DNA of 64,000 nucleotides from Cutibacterium modestum (GTDB lineage: Bacteria > Actinomycetota > Actinomycetes > Propionibacteriales > Propionibacteriaceae). The stretch is from positions 372,001 through 436,000 of the forward strand of contig NZ_BJEN01000003.1 in assembly GCF_008326345.1 (NCBI RefSeq), read 5' to 3'. Shown one piece after another: positions 48,946 through 57,932 of this stretch; within the stretch, counting starts at the first letter, position 1, and each line of letters opens with the position of its first letter. The notes below the pieces were generated by a model. The model was not told the origin of the DNA. It saw only the letters and a list, made by a program, of their open reading frames with translations, and searched no databases. Made by a program: the position numbers and the translations under genes.

Positions 48946-50139
48946 GTGGCAAAGGCCAAGTTCGAGCGGACCAAGCCGCACTGCAACATCGGCACCATCG
49001 GACACATCGACCACGGCAAGACGACCCTCACCGCGGCGATCTCCAAGGTGCTGCACGACAAGTACCCGGAGCTGAACGAGGAGTCGCCGTTCGACCAGAT
49101 CGACAAGGCTCCCGAGGAACGTCAGCGCGGTATTACCATCTCGATCGCCCACATCGAGTACCAGACCGAGAAGCGTCACTACGCTCACGTCGACTGCCCC
49201 GGGCACGCTGACTACGTCAAGAACATGATCACCGGTGCTGCCCAGATGGACGGCGCCATCCTCGTGGTTGCTGCTACCGACGGCCCGATGCCCCAGACTC
49301 GTGAGCACGTCCTGCTCGCTCGTCAGGTTGGTGTGCCGGCTATCGTCGTCGCCCTCAACAAGTGCGACATGGTTGACGACGATGAGCTCATTGAGCTCGT
49401 CGAGATGGAGGTCCGCGAGCTGCTGACCTCGCAGGAATTCGACGGCGACAACTGCCCTGTCGTTCGCATCTCCGCTTTCCAGGCCCTCCAGGGCGACGAG
49501 AAGTGGACCCAGTCGATCCTCGACCTCATGGACGCCGTGGATGAGTACATCCCGCAGCCCGAGCGCGATCTCGACAAGCCCTTCCTCATGCCGATTGAGG
49601 ACGTTTTCACCATCACCGGTCGTGGCACTGTTGTCACCGGACGTGTTGAGCGCGGCGTCGTCAAGACCGGCGAAGAGGTCGAGATCGTCGGCATCCACGA
49701 CAAGATTCAGAAGACCACCGTTACCGGTGTCGAGATGTTCCGCAAGATCCTTGACGAGGGTCGCGCTGGTGAGAACGTCGGCGTTCTGCTCCGTGGCACC
49801 AAGAAGGAAGACGTCGTTCGCGGCATGGTCCTCTGCAAGCCCGCTTCCACCACTCCACACACCGATTTCGAGGGCCAGGTCTACGTCCTCAAGAAGGATG
49901 AGGGTGGCCGTCACAAGCCGTTCTTCTCCCATTACAGCCCCCAGTTCTACTTCCGTACCACGGACGTGACTGGTACCGTCGAGCTCCCCGAGGGCACCGA
50001 GATGGTTATGCCTGGTGATAACACCGACATGTCCGTGCATCTGATTCACCCAATCGCTATGGAGGAGCAGCTCAAGTTCGCTATCCGCGAGGGCGGCCGC
50101 ACCGTTGGTGCTGGTCGAGTCACCAAGATCATCAAGTGA
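48946..50139 (+). CDS. tuf: Translation elongation factor Tu
   Basis: 397 residues from GTG 48946, with GAAGGAG upstream. GTPase motifs '[10 protein letters not shown]', '[13 protein letters not shown]', '[12 protein letters not shown]', 'NKCDMVDD' and the switch histidine are present. It delivers aminoacyl-tRNA to the ribosome. The frame is open upstream but without family similarity. A perfect terminator follows. Confidence 0.98.
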   Translation: MAKAKFERTKPHCNIGTIGHIDHGKTTLTAAISKVLHDKYPELNEESPFDQIDKAPEERQRGITISIAHIEYQTEKRHYAHVDCPGHADYVKNMITGAAQMDGAILVVAATDGPMPQTREHVLLARQVGVPAIVVALNKCDMVDDDELIELVEMEVRELLTSQEFDGDNCPVVRISAFQALQGDEKWTQSILDLMDAVDEYIPQPERDLDKPFLMPIEDVFTITGRGTVVTGRVERGVVKTGEEVEIVGIHDKIQKTTVTGVEMFRKILDEGRAGENVGVLLRGTKKEDVVRGMVLCKPASTTPHTDFEGQVYVLKKDEGGRHKPFFSHYSPQFYFRTTDVTGTVELPEGTEMVMPGDNTDMSVHLIHPIAMEEQLKFAIREGGRTVGAGRVTKIIK

Positions 50140-50158
50140 TGTGATCTGAGCTTTTCGT

Positions 50159-50188
50159 GAGGCCCGTTCCCCATGGGGAACGGGCCTC
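50159..50188. terminator. Terminator after tuf
   Basis: Perfect 30-nt palindrome GAGGCCCGTTCCCC ATG-type centre GGGGAACGGGCCTC. It also faces the oppositely oriented hydrolase gene and can act in both directions. Confidence 0.88.
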
Positions 50189-50337
50189 ACTGCATGTCTG
50201 AAGTGACTAACGGTAAGTCGACGCCTTGTGTGAGCCGGTGATCAAGGCGCTGTGAGATCGACGAGGATGGCAGTTGTCGTTGCCAGGGTTAGGGCGACGG
50301 TCCCCGGGCCTAGGTGGTGACAGCAGAGCCCGGCCTC

Positions 50338-51996
50338 CTATCGAGGGGCTGACGTTTTCGGAATTGCCCTAGCGACTGCATTTACTGTGCCGTCGTCGCA
50401 GAAGACTCCCAACACGGCAGCCCAGATGGGGATGAACTCACTGTGGTAATTGTGCCCGTGGCCGCCCGGAGGGGTGGTTGATAAAGCCATATCGGCCGTC
50501 ACCTGCCAAAAGCTCGACCATGGGGTCCACCTAATATGAGGGTTGACGTCCTCGCCAGCCCTCTCGCGCATCCAGTCAGGCTCAGCCCAAATCATTTCGG
50601 GGGACCACCACGCCACCGGGTCCGAAGGGTGCTGGACATACGCAATGCGGGTGTGCGAACTCCACGGTGGATAGGGGGCACCCCAATGATCATGGGTGAT
50701 TTCGCGTGGATTCCCTATGAAACGCACGATTCGGCCATTGTTAATAACCGGGACGATTTCAGGGGATCCCTCGCGCCGATTCTCTTCGAGGCTTTTCCAA
50801 ATTGGCGTGAAACCGGGCGTACCAACCCATACAGCGCCATTGACCTTCGACACCATGTCGTTGATTGACGCAAAGGCAGCCTGTCCTCCGAAAGACCCCA
50901 GAGAAACTCCGCTGGTGTACAGCTTGGGACGGTTCTGCGGATCGAGACTCTTCCAGTAGTTATAGATAACGGTGAACAGGGCCCGAGCCCCTTGTTTAGG
51001 TGACTCACGGTCAAGGAGGAAGGCCCCGACACTGCCCAAGTACGAGTACTGCATGGTGGCGGTGGCGCAGTCGCCCAGAGTCAAATACTCGACCGCAGAC
51101 ACTGACCATTCCTCCACCCAGCCGGAACCTGTGCCGTTCTGAATGACGAGCACCTTACGGTGAAACGCTCCAGTGCGAATGAGCTCGGCTAGAACGCCAT
51201 TAGCTTCCGCGGTGTAATCACGCTGAGCGTTGAGGCCGGCATATACCCGGATTGGCTCTTTCGCCGGTTTTCCCATGACATTGCTGATCATGGTAGCGCT
51301 CGGCCCGTCGGTGACGACGTCTTTGCCTTCCCGGCCCAGACTTTCCCAGGTCTGGAGGGAATCCGGGGAGCCTGACCTTAACGGAGATGTCGGCGGGGTA
51401 CGTCCGGCCGCTGTTTGAGCATTCGCCCGCGCCATGATATGTGCGACGCCATTGGCGGTGGTTCTCACGATGACGTTGTTAGTCGCCCAGAGCAATAGAG
51501 CGATGTTTAAGACAACGACGACGACGGCGAGAACTGGCTGGGCAATGAAACGGTGCACACCGGTGTACAGAGTTCGGATGCCGTGAGTGATAAGACGCAT
51601 GAGTAGCACTGCTGCGACGAAGAGGATGAGGCCCGTCAGCACCCCAATGGTCTGCGCGAACCACACCTTACGCGGCAGCCCGACAGCCTCAGATACAGAG
51701 CGTTGCTGGCGAGTGCACCAGATAAACATTCCAAGCGATATAAGGGTGAGGATTGCGTACCAACTACGTCGTATCCCCCGGACAGCGCTGGTCGATACTG
51801 TCACCCGTAACCGAGTGATCTCTGCCAGCCATCGTGAAATGCGGCCGATGAATCCACCGATCCCGTACGCGAAAAAGGTTGATAACCATACGTTAATGGC
51901 GACCATCCACCACGTCCGGGGAACGAGCGACGGAGTCAAAGCCGTCCAAAGACCAAAGAGGGCAAAGATGAGGCCAGCGATGCTGGCACGACGCAA
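50338..51996 (-). CDS. Membrane-anchored alpha/beta-hydrolase (Abhydrolase_9 family)
   Basis: About 552 residues. The first ~200 hold five to six TM helices ('FALFGLWTALTPSLVPRTWW', 'IGVLTGLILFVAAVLLM'). The rest is a hydrolase domain with 'IRVYAGLNAQRDY', the nucleophile elbow 'LYTSGVSLGSFGGQAAF', and a C-terminal His in 'GGHGHNYHSEF'. This matches an actinobacterial family with a membrane N-terminus and unknown substrate. No good ATG start exists; the open frame begins at TTG 51996 with GAAGG nearby, and the true start could lie slightly upstream. It runs toward the tuf terminator. Confidence 0.82.
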   Translation of the reverse strand: MRRASIAGLIFALFGLWTALTPSLVPRTWWMVAINVWLSTFFAYGIGGFIGRISRWLAEITRLRVTVSTSAVRGIRRSWYAILTLISLGMFIWCTRQQRSVSEAVGLPRKVWFAQTIGVLTGLILFVAAVLLMRLITHGIRTLYTGVHRFIAQPVLAVVVVVLNIALLLWATNNVIVRTTANGVAHIMARANAQTAAGRTPPTSPLRSGSPDSLQTWESLGREGKDVVTDGPSATMISNVMGKPAKEPIRVYAGLNAQRDYTAEANGVLAELIRTGAFHRKVLVIQNGTGSGWVEEWSVSAVEYLTLGDCATATMQYSYLGSVGAFLLDRESPKQGARALFTVIYNYWKSLDPQNRPKLYTSGVSLGSFGGQAAFASINDMVSKVNGAVWVGTPGFTPIWKSLEENRREGSPEIVPVINNGRIVRFIGNPREITHDHWGAPYPPWSSHTRIAYVQHPSDPVAWWSPEMIWAEPDWMRERAGEDVNPHIRWTPWSSFWQVTADMALSTTPPGGHGHNYHSEFIPIWAAVLGVFCDDGTVNAVARAIPKTSAPR

Positions 51997-52161
51997 CGCC
52001 TTCGCCGGCCAACGTCGGTTAGCCAGCCGAGCCGGGAGCCGATGCTTTGGTTCCCATGGGACGATTTGGGTTGTCAGTGCTGCATCCTTTCAATGTCGGC
52101 GACGCGACGGTCTTCACCTACCATATGGTCATACTCTTCCACGTTGCCCGGATGAGAAGAA

Positions 52162-52190
52162 CCTCGACATACCCTGTGAGTGGGTCGAGG
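52162..52190 (-). terminator. Terminator for the 5'-nucleotidase remnant
   Basis: Stem CCTCGAC / GTCGAGG (7 bp) with a 15-nt loop, followed on the minus strand by TTCTTCTC, 22 nt past the stop. Confidence 0.6.
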
Positions 52191-52211
52191 CTCGACAATA
52201 TTCAAAATTGG

Positions 52212-52935
52212 TCAGACGCCGGTGCGCGGCAGGATTGTCGGATGACTTGCCGAGCCAGACCCCGGTTGGGACCTGCCATTGCCGGGTTTGCCGCCGATTG
52301 GCCATGACTTGCCGGTCGTGGTGAGAAACCAGTTGCGATCGAAGAAGCCCTTGGGATCGATCGTCTTCATCTTCGTGGCAGTGTCGATGATCAATTGGCG
52401 GATTTCAAGAATCTCGTTCCAGACAACCGGGGTCTCAGTGACATGCGGGTCGCCGCCACCACCGCTCATGCGATAGTCATCGATGGCCAGCACGAACTTC
52501 TGGTCATCAGCGACCGGCTTCCCCAGCCACGACAGGCCCAGGATGCGCTTGCCGACCGGCTGGGAATATGACCCCCGTAACGACGTCATAGTTATGGTCC
52601 CACACCATCGAGCCGGGGGTCGTGACTGCAGCTACACCAGCCCTCACCTCGGGACCGGAAACGGTCTTAGTAGGCATGAGATTGCCCTGGGTGAGAGGCT
52701 TGCTAGTTTTGACATTAATGACATTGGCGCACAGCAGCGGGGTCTTCAGATCGTTGTGGTAACGAAGGAATTCTTTGATTCCGTAATAGACTCGTGATTG
52801 CCGATATTTGCAGCGTCATAACCCACCAGGTTGACGGCGACGCGAAGGGTCATAGCGAGTCCAGTGCCAAGCGGGCCGGCCAACAGGGCGCGACGTGACA
52901 GGCTTGTACCAGGTTGTCAGGCATGGCCCCCCAAC
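52212..52935 (-). pseudogene. Secreted 5'-nucleotidase / cyclic-nucleotide phosphodiesterase remnant with LPRTGV end
   Basis: Pieces of one gene in different frames. A Tat-like signal 'SLSRRALLAGPLGTGLAM' is fused directly to 'LVGYDAANIGNHE' (52774-52920), the metallophosphatase motif. After a 1-nt shift come 'YYGIKEFLRYHNDLKTPLL' and 'AAVTTPGSMVWDHNYDVV'. After a large internal deletion near 52585 comes the C-terminal domain 'QPVGKRILGLSWLGKPV' and 'AIDDYRMSGGGGDPHV', which ends 'ILPRTGV'. No start codon precedes the signal. The parts fit the UshA/CpdB family, exported and wall-attached, that salvages phosphate and nucleosides. It is non-functional here. Confidence 0.82.
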
Positions 52936-53018
52936 GAGTTGAGAAGCGACACCATGGATACCGAATGAGGTGACGGTGGGTGACAAATCAATGGATCACT
53001 GTTGTCAGCATTCCCTTA

Positions 53019-54716
53019 TCAGGCCTGGCGTTTCTGTAGCTGGGCCCATTCATCACGCAGGCCAACAGTGCGATGGAATACGGCAATGTCGTGATCTGCG
53101 GCGAAATATCCCAATCTTTCGAATTGCACCACCTCGCCCGGAGCCACATCGGCCAGGGCTGGCTCGGCCATGACCTCGGTGAGGATTTCGCGGGACTGTG
53201 GGTTGAGATCGTCAAGGGCTTCCCCGGTCTGAGACCCAGGAATTTCGGCGCTGAATAAGCGGTCGTACAGATTAGCAGTCACGCTAATGGCATGGGCAGC
53301 CGAAACCCAGTGCATTGTCGACTTCACCTTGCGACCGTCTGGGGCGGTCCCGCCGCGCGATTCTGGGTCGTAGCTGGCGTGGACCTCAGTAATCGTTCCG
53401 TCAGGACTCTTGACGACGTCGGTTGCTGTCACTAGGTAGGCGCCACGCAGGCGCACCTCACGTCCGGGCGAGAGCCGGAAGAACTTCCGGGGAGGGTCTT
53501 CGCGAAAATCATCGGCCTCAATCCAGAGCTCGCCGGTGAAGGGTACTCGACGGGTGCCGTCGTCAGGATTCTCCGGATTGTTGATGAGCTCGAACCATTC
53601 CACCACCGGGTTACCGGTGTCGTCAGTCGGCCAGCCGTCGAGGACAAGTTTAAGGGGATGTAACACGGCCATCCGCCGCTGAGCAGTGGCGTTGAGCTCG
53701 CGACGCACGAAGGACTCGAACTCTTCAATGGCCTTGACCGAGTTGTTCTTGGTAGTGCCGACGGCCTGGCAGAAGGCTCGAATAGCGGCAGCCGGGTATC
53801 CACGACGACGCATACCGCGAAGGGTGGGCATGCGTGGATCATCCCATCCGTCAACGACGCCGTCGGTCACCAAGGATTTGAGCCTACGTTTCGAGGTAAT
53901 GGTGTGGGTCAACTCGAGACGGGCAAATTCGCGTTGCTTGGGGGCAGGGCGATCCAGAGGCAGGTGGGCGAGGAACCAGTCATAGAGCGGACGATGACTG
54001 TTGAACTCCAGGGAGCACAGTGAATGGGTCACGCCCTCAATCGCGTCAGACTGGCCATGTGCCCAGTCATAGGTGGGATAGATGCACCATCCGGTACCGG
54101 TGGAGTGATGGGCTTGGTGGCGGATGCGGTACATGACTGGGTCGCGCAGCCACATATTCTCGGCTTGCATGTTGATACGAGCGCGCAGACAGCGGGAACC
54201 GTCGGGGAATTCCCCGAGACGCATCCGCTCGAGCAGATCAAGGGATTCTTCGGCAGGACGGTTGCGATAGGGGCTTTCAATGCCTGGTTTGCCATAGCCG
54301 CCCCTTTGCTCCCGGATAGTTTCGGGGGACTGGTCGTCGACGTACGCTAACCCTTCGCGCACGAGATATTTTGCCCATTCGTAAAGCTGCCCGAAGTAGT
54401 CGGAGGCATGAACCACATGGGCCGGGGAGTAGCCCAGCCACTCAATGTCCGCAATGATCGACTCGACGTATTCGGTTTCCTCGGTGCCTGGGTTGGTGTC
54501 GTCAAGTCTCAGGTTACAGATGCCGTCGAAATCCTGGGCCACGCCGAAATCGGTGACGATGGCCTTGGCGTGGCCAATGTGGAGGTAGCCATTAGGCTCA
54601 GGTGGGAACCGGGTCTGGACGCGGCCGCCATAGGTGTTCTGCTGGATGTCCGCGCGAACAACCTGATGAATGAAGTCCGAACCGGACTCAGCCGGGTTTT
54701 CAATAGGTTCTGCCAT
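53019..54716 (-). CDS. glnS: Glutaminyl-tRNA synthetase
   Basis: Class I synthetase, 565 residues from ATG 54716. HIGH motif 'PEPNGYLHIGHAKAIV' near residue 40; 'LRLDDTNP'; the second signature is 'TITSKRRLKSLV', where the usual MSK is TSK. 'WCIYPTYDWAHGQSDAIEG' and the C-terminal anticodon-binding beta barrels follow. Most actinobacteria lack GlnRS and use GatCAB, so its presence is noteworthy. It is divergent from gltX with 53 nt between starts. Confidence 0.95.
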   Translation of the reverse strand: MAEPIENPAESGSDFIHQVVRADIQQNTYGGRVQTRFPPEPNGYLHIGHAKAIVTDFGVAQDFDGICNLRLDDTNPGTEETEYVESIIADIEWLGYSPAHVVHASDYFGQLYEWAKYLVREGLAYVDDQSPETIREQRGGYGKPGIESPYRNRPAEESLDLLERMRLGEFPDGSRCLRARINMQAENMWLRDPVMYRIRHQAHHSTGTGWCIYPTYDWAHGQSDAIEGVTHSLCSLEFNSHRPLYDWFLAHLPLDRPAPKQREFARLELTHTITSKRRLKSLVTDGVVDGWDDPRMPTLRGMRRRGYPAAAIRAFCQAVGTTKNNSVKAIEEFESFVRRELNATAQRRMAVLHPLKLVLDGWPTDDTGNPVVEWFELINNPENPDDGTRRVPFTGELWIEADDFREDPPRKFFRLSPGREVRLRGAYLVTATDVVKSPDGTITEVHASYDPESRGGTAPDGRKVKSTMHWVSAAHAISVTANLYDRLFSAEIPGSQTGEALDDLNPQSREILTEVMAEPALADVAPGEVVQFERLGYFAADHDIAVFHRTVGLRDEWAQLQKRQA

Positions 54717-54753
54717 GGCGGGAACCTTACCGGAGTCCGTCAACGGATCCCGA

Positions 54754-54759
54754 TAGACT
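54754..54759 (+). promoter_or_regulatory. -10 box of gltX (leaderless)
   Basis: TAGACT lies 10 nt before ATG 54770, with no ribosome site; the expected transcription start is within a few bases of the ATG. The 53-nt glnS/gltX interval must carry both promoters. Confidence 0.4.
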
Positions 54760-54769
54760 TGGTACCATC

Positions 54770-56263
54770 ATGACTCATTTGCATCCCGCGCGTACGCGCG
54801 TTGCCCCTTCACCCACTGGTGACCCTCACGTCGGCACAGCCTACATGGCCTTGTTCGACAAAGCGTGGGCGCAGCGCACTGGTGGCCAGTTCGTGCTGCG
54901 CATCGAGGACACTGACCGCAATCGTCTGGTGGCGGACTCGGAGGATCAGATTTATCAGTCGCTCGAGTGGCTGGGATTGTCTCCTGATGAGTCACCGCTC
55001 GTCGGTGGCCCGTATGAGCCGTATAAGCAGTCTGAGCGCTTGGACACGTACAGGCCGCTCGTTGACAGGCTCATCGAGTCCGGTCACGCCTATCGTTGCT
55101 GGTGCTCCCAGGAGAGACTCAAACAGTTGCGTGAGGAGCGTGCTGCGGCGAAATCGTCGGAGACTGGCTACGACCGGATGTGTCTGGGGATGGCGAAAGA
55201 GGAGAGGGCCAAGCTGCCGGGCTTCACCGACACCCCGGTGGTTCGGATGCTTATCCCTGAGGATGTCGATCTGGAATTTGATGACCTTATCCGGGGCAGC
55301 GTACACGCTCCTCGCCCTGGCGACCAGGTAATCCTCAAGGCTGACGGGTTTCCGACTTATCACATGGCCGTCGTCGTTGATGACCATCTGATGGGTATCG
55401 ATACCGTTGTGCGCGGTGAAGAATGGATTTCGTCTACGCCCAAGCACCTGTTGCTCTACAAGTGGCTGGGATGGGAGGCGCCGAGGTTCGCTCACATGCC
55501 GCTGCTGCGCAATACCGACAAGTCTAAGATTTCTAAGCGTAAGAACCCAGCCGCCCGGTTGATGTGGTTCCGTGAACAAGGCTATCTGCCTGAAGCGTTG
55601 CGTAATTTTCTTCAATTGCTGGCCTACCCAACGATTGCCGAGGGTCAGGAGATGGAGGACTTTGACTCCTTCGTGTCCCGGTTTGATTGGGGAAATATCT
55701 CCATTGGCGGCCCGGTTTTCGACGTCACCAAGCTGGACTGGCTCAACGGTCAGTATATTCGCAGTCTTGACGCCGAGGACCTCACCGATCGTGTCCTCGA
55801 ATACGCCGACCGGATGGGCCAGGCGCAACAGGTGCTGGGCCGTGATCTCACCGAGGGGGATCGTTCCGTTATCCACGCCGCCATGCCGCTGGTTCGTGAA
55901 AGGTTGACGTTGTTGTCTGAGGCCTTGCCCAAGCTGGCCTTTTTACTTATCGACGATGACGCCCTGGCCTTCGATGAGGATTCCGTGGCCAAGCTCAAGG
56001 CAGGTGCCGACGAAATCCAGCATGCCGCTGTCGGGGTGCTCAAGGGGCTCGACGATTTCTCGGCTGATGCTATCCAAGCCGTTCTGCGCGCCAAACTATG
56101 CGACGAGATGGGCGTCAAGCCCCGACTGGCCTTTGCGCCGGTGCGGGTGGCAGTGACGGGGTCACGGGTGTCGCCGCCCCTGTTTGAAGCTATGGAGATT
56201 CTGGGTAAAGAATCGACGCTTCGCCGGATGCAAAGGTTCGAGGCCGAAATAGAATGGCAGTGA
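54770..56263 (+). CDS. gltX: Glutamyl-tRNA synthetase
   Basis: 497 residues. HIGH-equivalent 'RVAPSPTGDPHVGTAYMAL' at residues 8-26; 'RIEDTDRNR'; KMSKS-equivalent 'SKISKRKNPAA' near residue 253; discriminating GluRS type. The anticodon-binding helical domain is complete. Start ATG 54770. It charges tRNA-Glu, which also feeds haem/cobalamin synthesis through glutamyl-tRNA reductase in such bacteria. Confidence 0.97.
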   Translation: MTHLHPARTRVAPSPTGDPHVGTAYMALFDKAWAQRTGGQFVLRIEDTDRNRLVADSEDQIYQSLEWLGLSPDESPLVGGPYEPYKQSERLDTYRPLVDRLIESGHAYRCWCSQERLKQLREERAAAKSSETGYDRMCLGMAKEERAKLPGFTDTPVVRMLIPEDVDLEFDDLIRGSVHAPRPGDQVILKADGFPTYHMAVVVDDHLMGIDTVVRGEEWISSTPKHLLLYKWLGWEAPRFAHMPLLRNTDKSKISKRKNPAARLMWFREQGYLPEALRNFLQLLAYPTIAEGQEMEDFDSFVSRFDWGNISIGGPVFDVTKLDWLNGQYIRSLDAEDLTDRVLEYADRMGQAQQVLGRDLTEGDRSVIHAAMPLVRERLTLLSEALPKLAFLLIDDDALAFDEDSVAKLKAGADEIQHAAVGVLKGLDDFSADAIQAVLRAKLCDEMGVKPRLAFAPVRVAVTGSRVSPPLFEAMEILGKESTLRRMQRFEAEIEWQ

Positions 56264-56312
56264 AGACTGAATACAGTGAGGAGAGAGAGCGGGCTTCCTG
56301 CGGCGTCCCGTA

Positions 56313-57932
56313 GTGTGGTTCTGGGCCCTCGTCACCTGCTATTGGGCTCTGGTGTGGCGGACACCTGTATGGGACATTGATGATTTGTATTTCGCCACCA
56401 GATCGGGCACGCTAGGCGGTCGTATCGATTGGGCGGATTTTGCACGGCTCACCAGATACGATCTGATCGAGCGCAACGGTCGTTTCTCGGACATGATGGT
56501 GCAACTCGTCATGGCCATGGGTGGATGGATCCGTGTCCCCCTCGTGCTTTCCTCCCTGTCGATGTCGTTAGCGCTGTGGCTCATGCTGCGGTCTCTCATC
56601 CGGGACCTGCGGGGAGTGGTGTCTGCCGGTGCCGATCTCTTGGCGGGTGTGGGTGCATTTTTCGTACCGATGATGCTCATCGGGCTCGACCCACACATGG
56701 GTGGGGACACGATTATGTTCGTTGCTGCGAACATCGGTTACATGTGGGGCCTGGCGCTCGGGATCGTGTCCATCCTTCTGTTGTGGTCCCAGCGCGGGCC
56801 GAACGTCAAGCACGGCTGGGTGCTGTGGGTGGCGGTGGTGCTGTCGCTCGTCGCAAGTATTCACCATGAATTGAATGTCCCGGGAATTGTCGGGGCAATT
56901 GTCGCCATGGCCCTCATCACTCCTGCCGGGAAATGGACTGCCCGGTGGGCCGTGGCTCTGACTGTGGTGGCGGTGGGCAACACCGCGAGAATGGGTATGC
57001 CGGGTTTGTGGGCGCGTAGGCTCCGAATGGGCGGCCCATACCCGTACCCGCAGTCAACTGGGGAGATTCCCAAACGGGTGTCGTTCGTCATCCATTCCGT
57101 GAGTCATTCATTCGCGCATTACCCCGTCGTGTTCGTTGGGATCATGCTCTCAGTCATCGTCATGTGTTTGGTGGCCATGAAGCGTGGATTCCATAGCCGC
57201 GTCGTCGGTATTTTGCTCGCGCTGTTCTGTGTGGCATCCATCGGGCTGGTTGTGACCAGCCTGAGAATTGTCATGCTGCTTGCGCGACGGAATATGAGCG
57301 GGGACATTTACCTGTACCTGTCGTCCACTGGCTTGCTGACCTGGGTGTTCTTCAGTGTTGTGATGGTGATCCTTGTCGTTCTTGCTGCGATGTTTAGCCG
57401 AATACCGGGATGCGGCATGGTCGGAGTCTCGACCGGTGCGGCTATTGGTTATTACGCGCTGCCGGTGATTCAAGGTTTCCCAGGGGGGCGAATGTCCTTC
57501 CTTGGCCTGGTGGTCTTCACCGTGAGCGCGCTGGTGTGGGCCTGGACGGCGGTCGTACTGACGGATGGCGGTACAGACGGGGGTGATGGCGTGGTTCCAG
57601 TCTCGGAATTTGGCGCGCGGTCTGAGGTTGTAAAACCGTGGCCGCAACTCGCCACGGTTCTGGCCATCATCACAGCAGTGTCATGTCTGGGCGCTGGATC
57701 GCGAGGAGCGTGGGGATTGCTCTATGGGGCGACGGTCAATGGCAGTGTCTGGCGAACGGTCAACGCCCAGGCGGATGCGGCACGCCGTGGGGAGCGTAAT
57801 ACGGTTGTCGTCCCGAAGGCGTTGCCTGCTCCGGACTGGTTGCCTGACTACGCGGGCCACCGTCAGTCCAGCGAGGACCGGCTCCATCAGTACTATGACC
57901 TCCCGAAGAACGTCACCGTGGTGCGTCGGTGA
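56313..57932 (+). CDS. Polytopic membrane protein, DUF6056-like (GT-C-like)
   Basis: 539 residues with about 11-12 TM helices. It starts at GTG 56313 right after an in-frame TAG, 46 nt downstream of gltX. A first loop with 'PVWDIDDLYFATRSG' places an acidic D-D pair where GT-C glycosyltransferases keep their catalytic Asp; 'ASIHHELNVPGIVGA' and the C-terminal soluble tail 'RHQSSEDRLHQYYDLPKN'-like region (57860-57930) also resemble the family of large bacterial membrane proteins of unknown function. Related proteins often lie in surface polysaccharide loci. It ends convergent, overlapping the bioWF stop region by about 20 nt. Confidence 0.6.
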   Translation: MWFWALVTCYWALVWRTPVWDIDDLYFATRSGTLGGRIDWADFARLTRYDLIERNGRFSDMMVQLVMAMGGWIRVPLVLSSLSMSLALWLMLRSLIRDLRGVVSAGADLLAGVGAFFVPMMLIGLDPHMGGDTIMFVAANIGYMWGLALGIVSILLLWSQRGPNVKHGWVLWVAVVLSLVASIHHELNVPGIVGAIVAMALITPAGKWTARWAVALTVVAVGNTARMGMPGLWARRLRMGGPYPYPQSTGEIPKRVSFVIHSVSHSFAHYPVVFVGIMLSVIVMCLVAMKRGFHSRVVGILLALFCVASIGLVVTSLRIVMLLARRNMSGDIYLYLSSTGLLTWVFFSVVMVILVVLAAMFSRIPGCGMVGVSTGAAIGYYALPVIQGFPGGRMSFLGLVVFTVSALVWAWTAVVLTDGGTDGGDGVVPVSEFGARSEVVKPWPQLATVLAIITAVSCLGAGSRGAWGLLYGATVNGSVWRTVNAQADAARRGERNTVVVPKALPAPDWLPDYAGHRQSSEDRLHQYYDLPKNVTVVRR

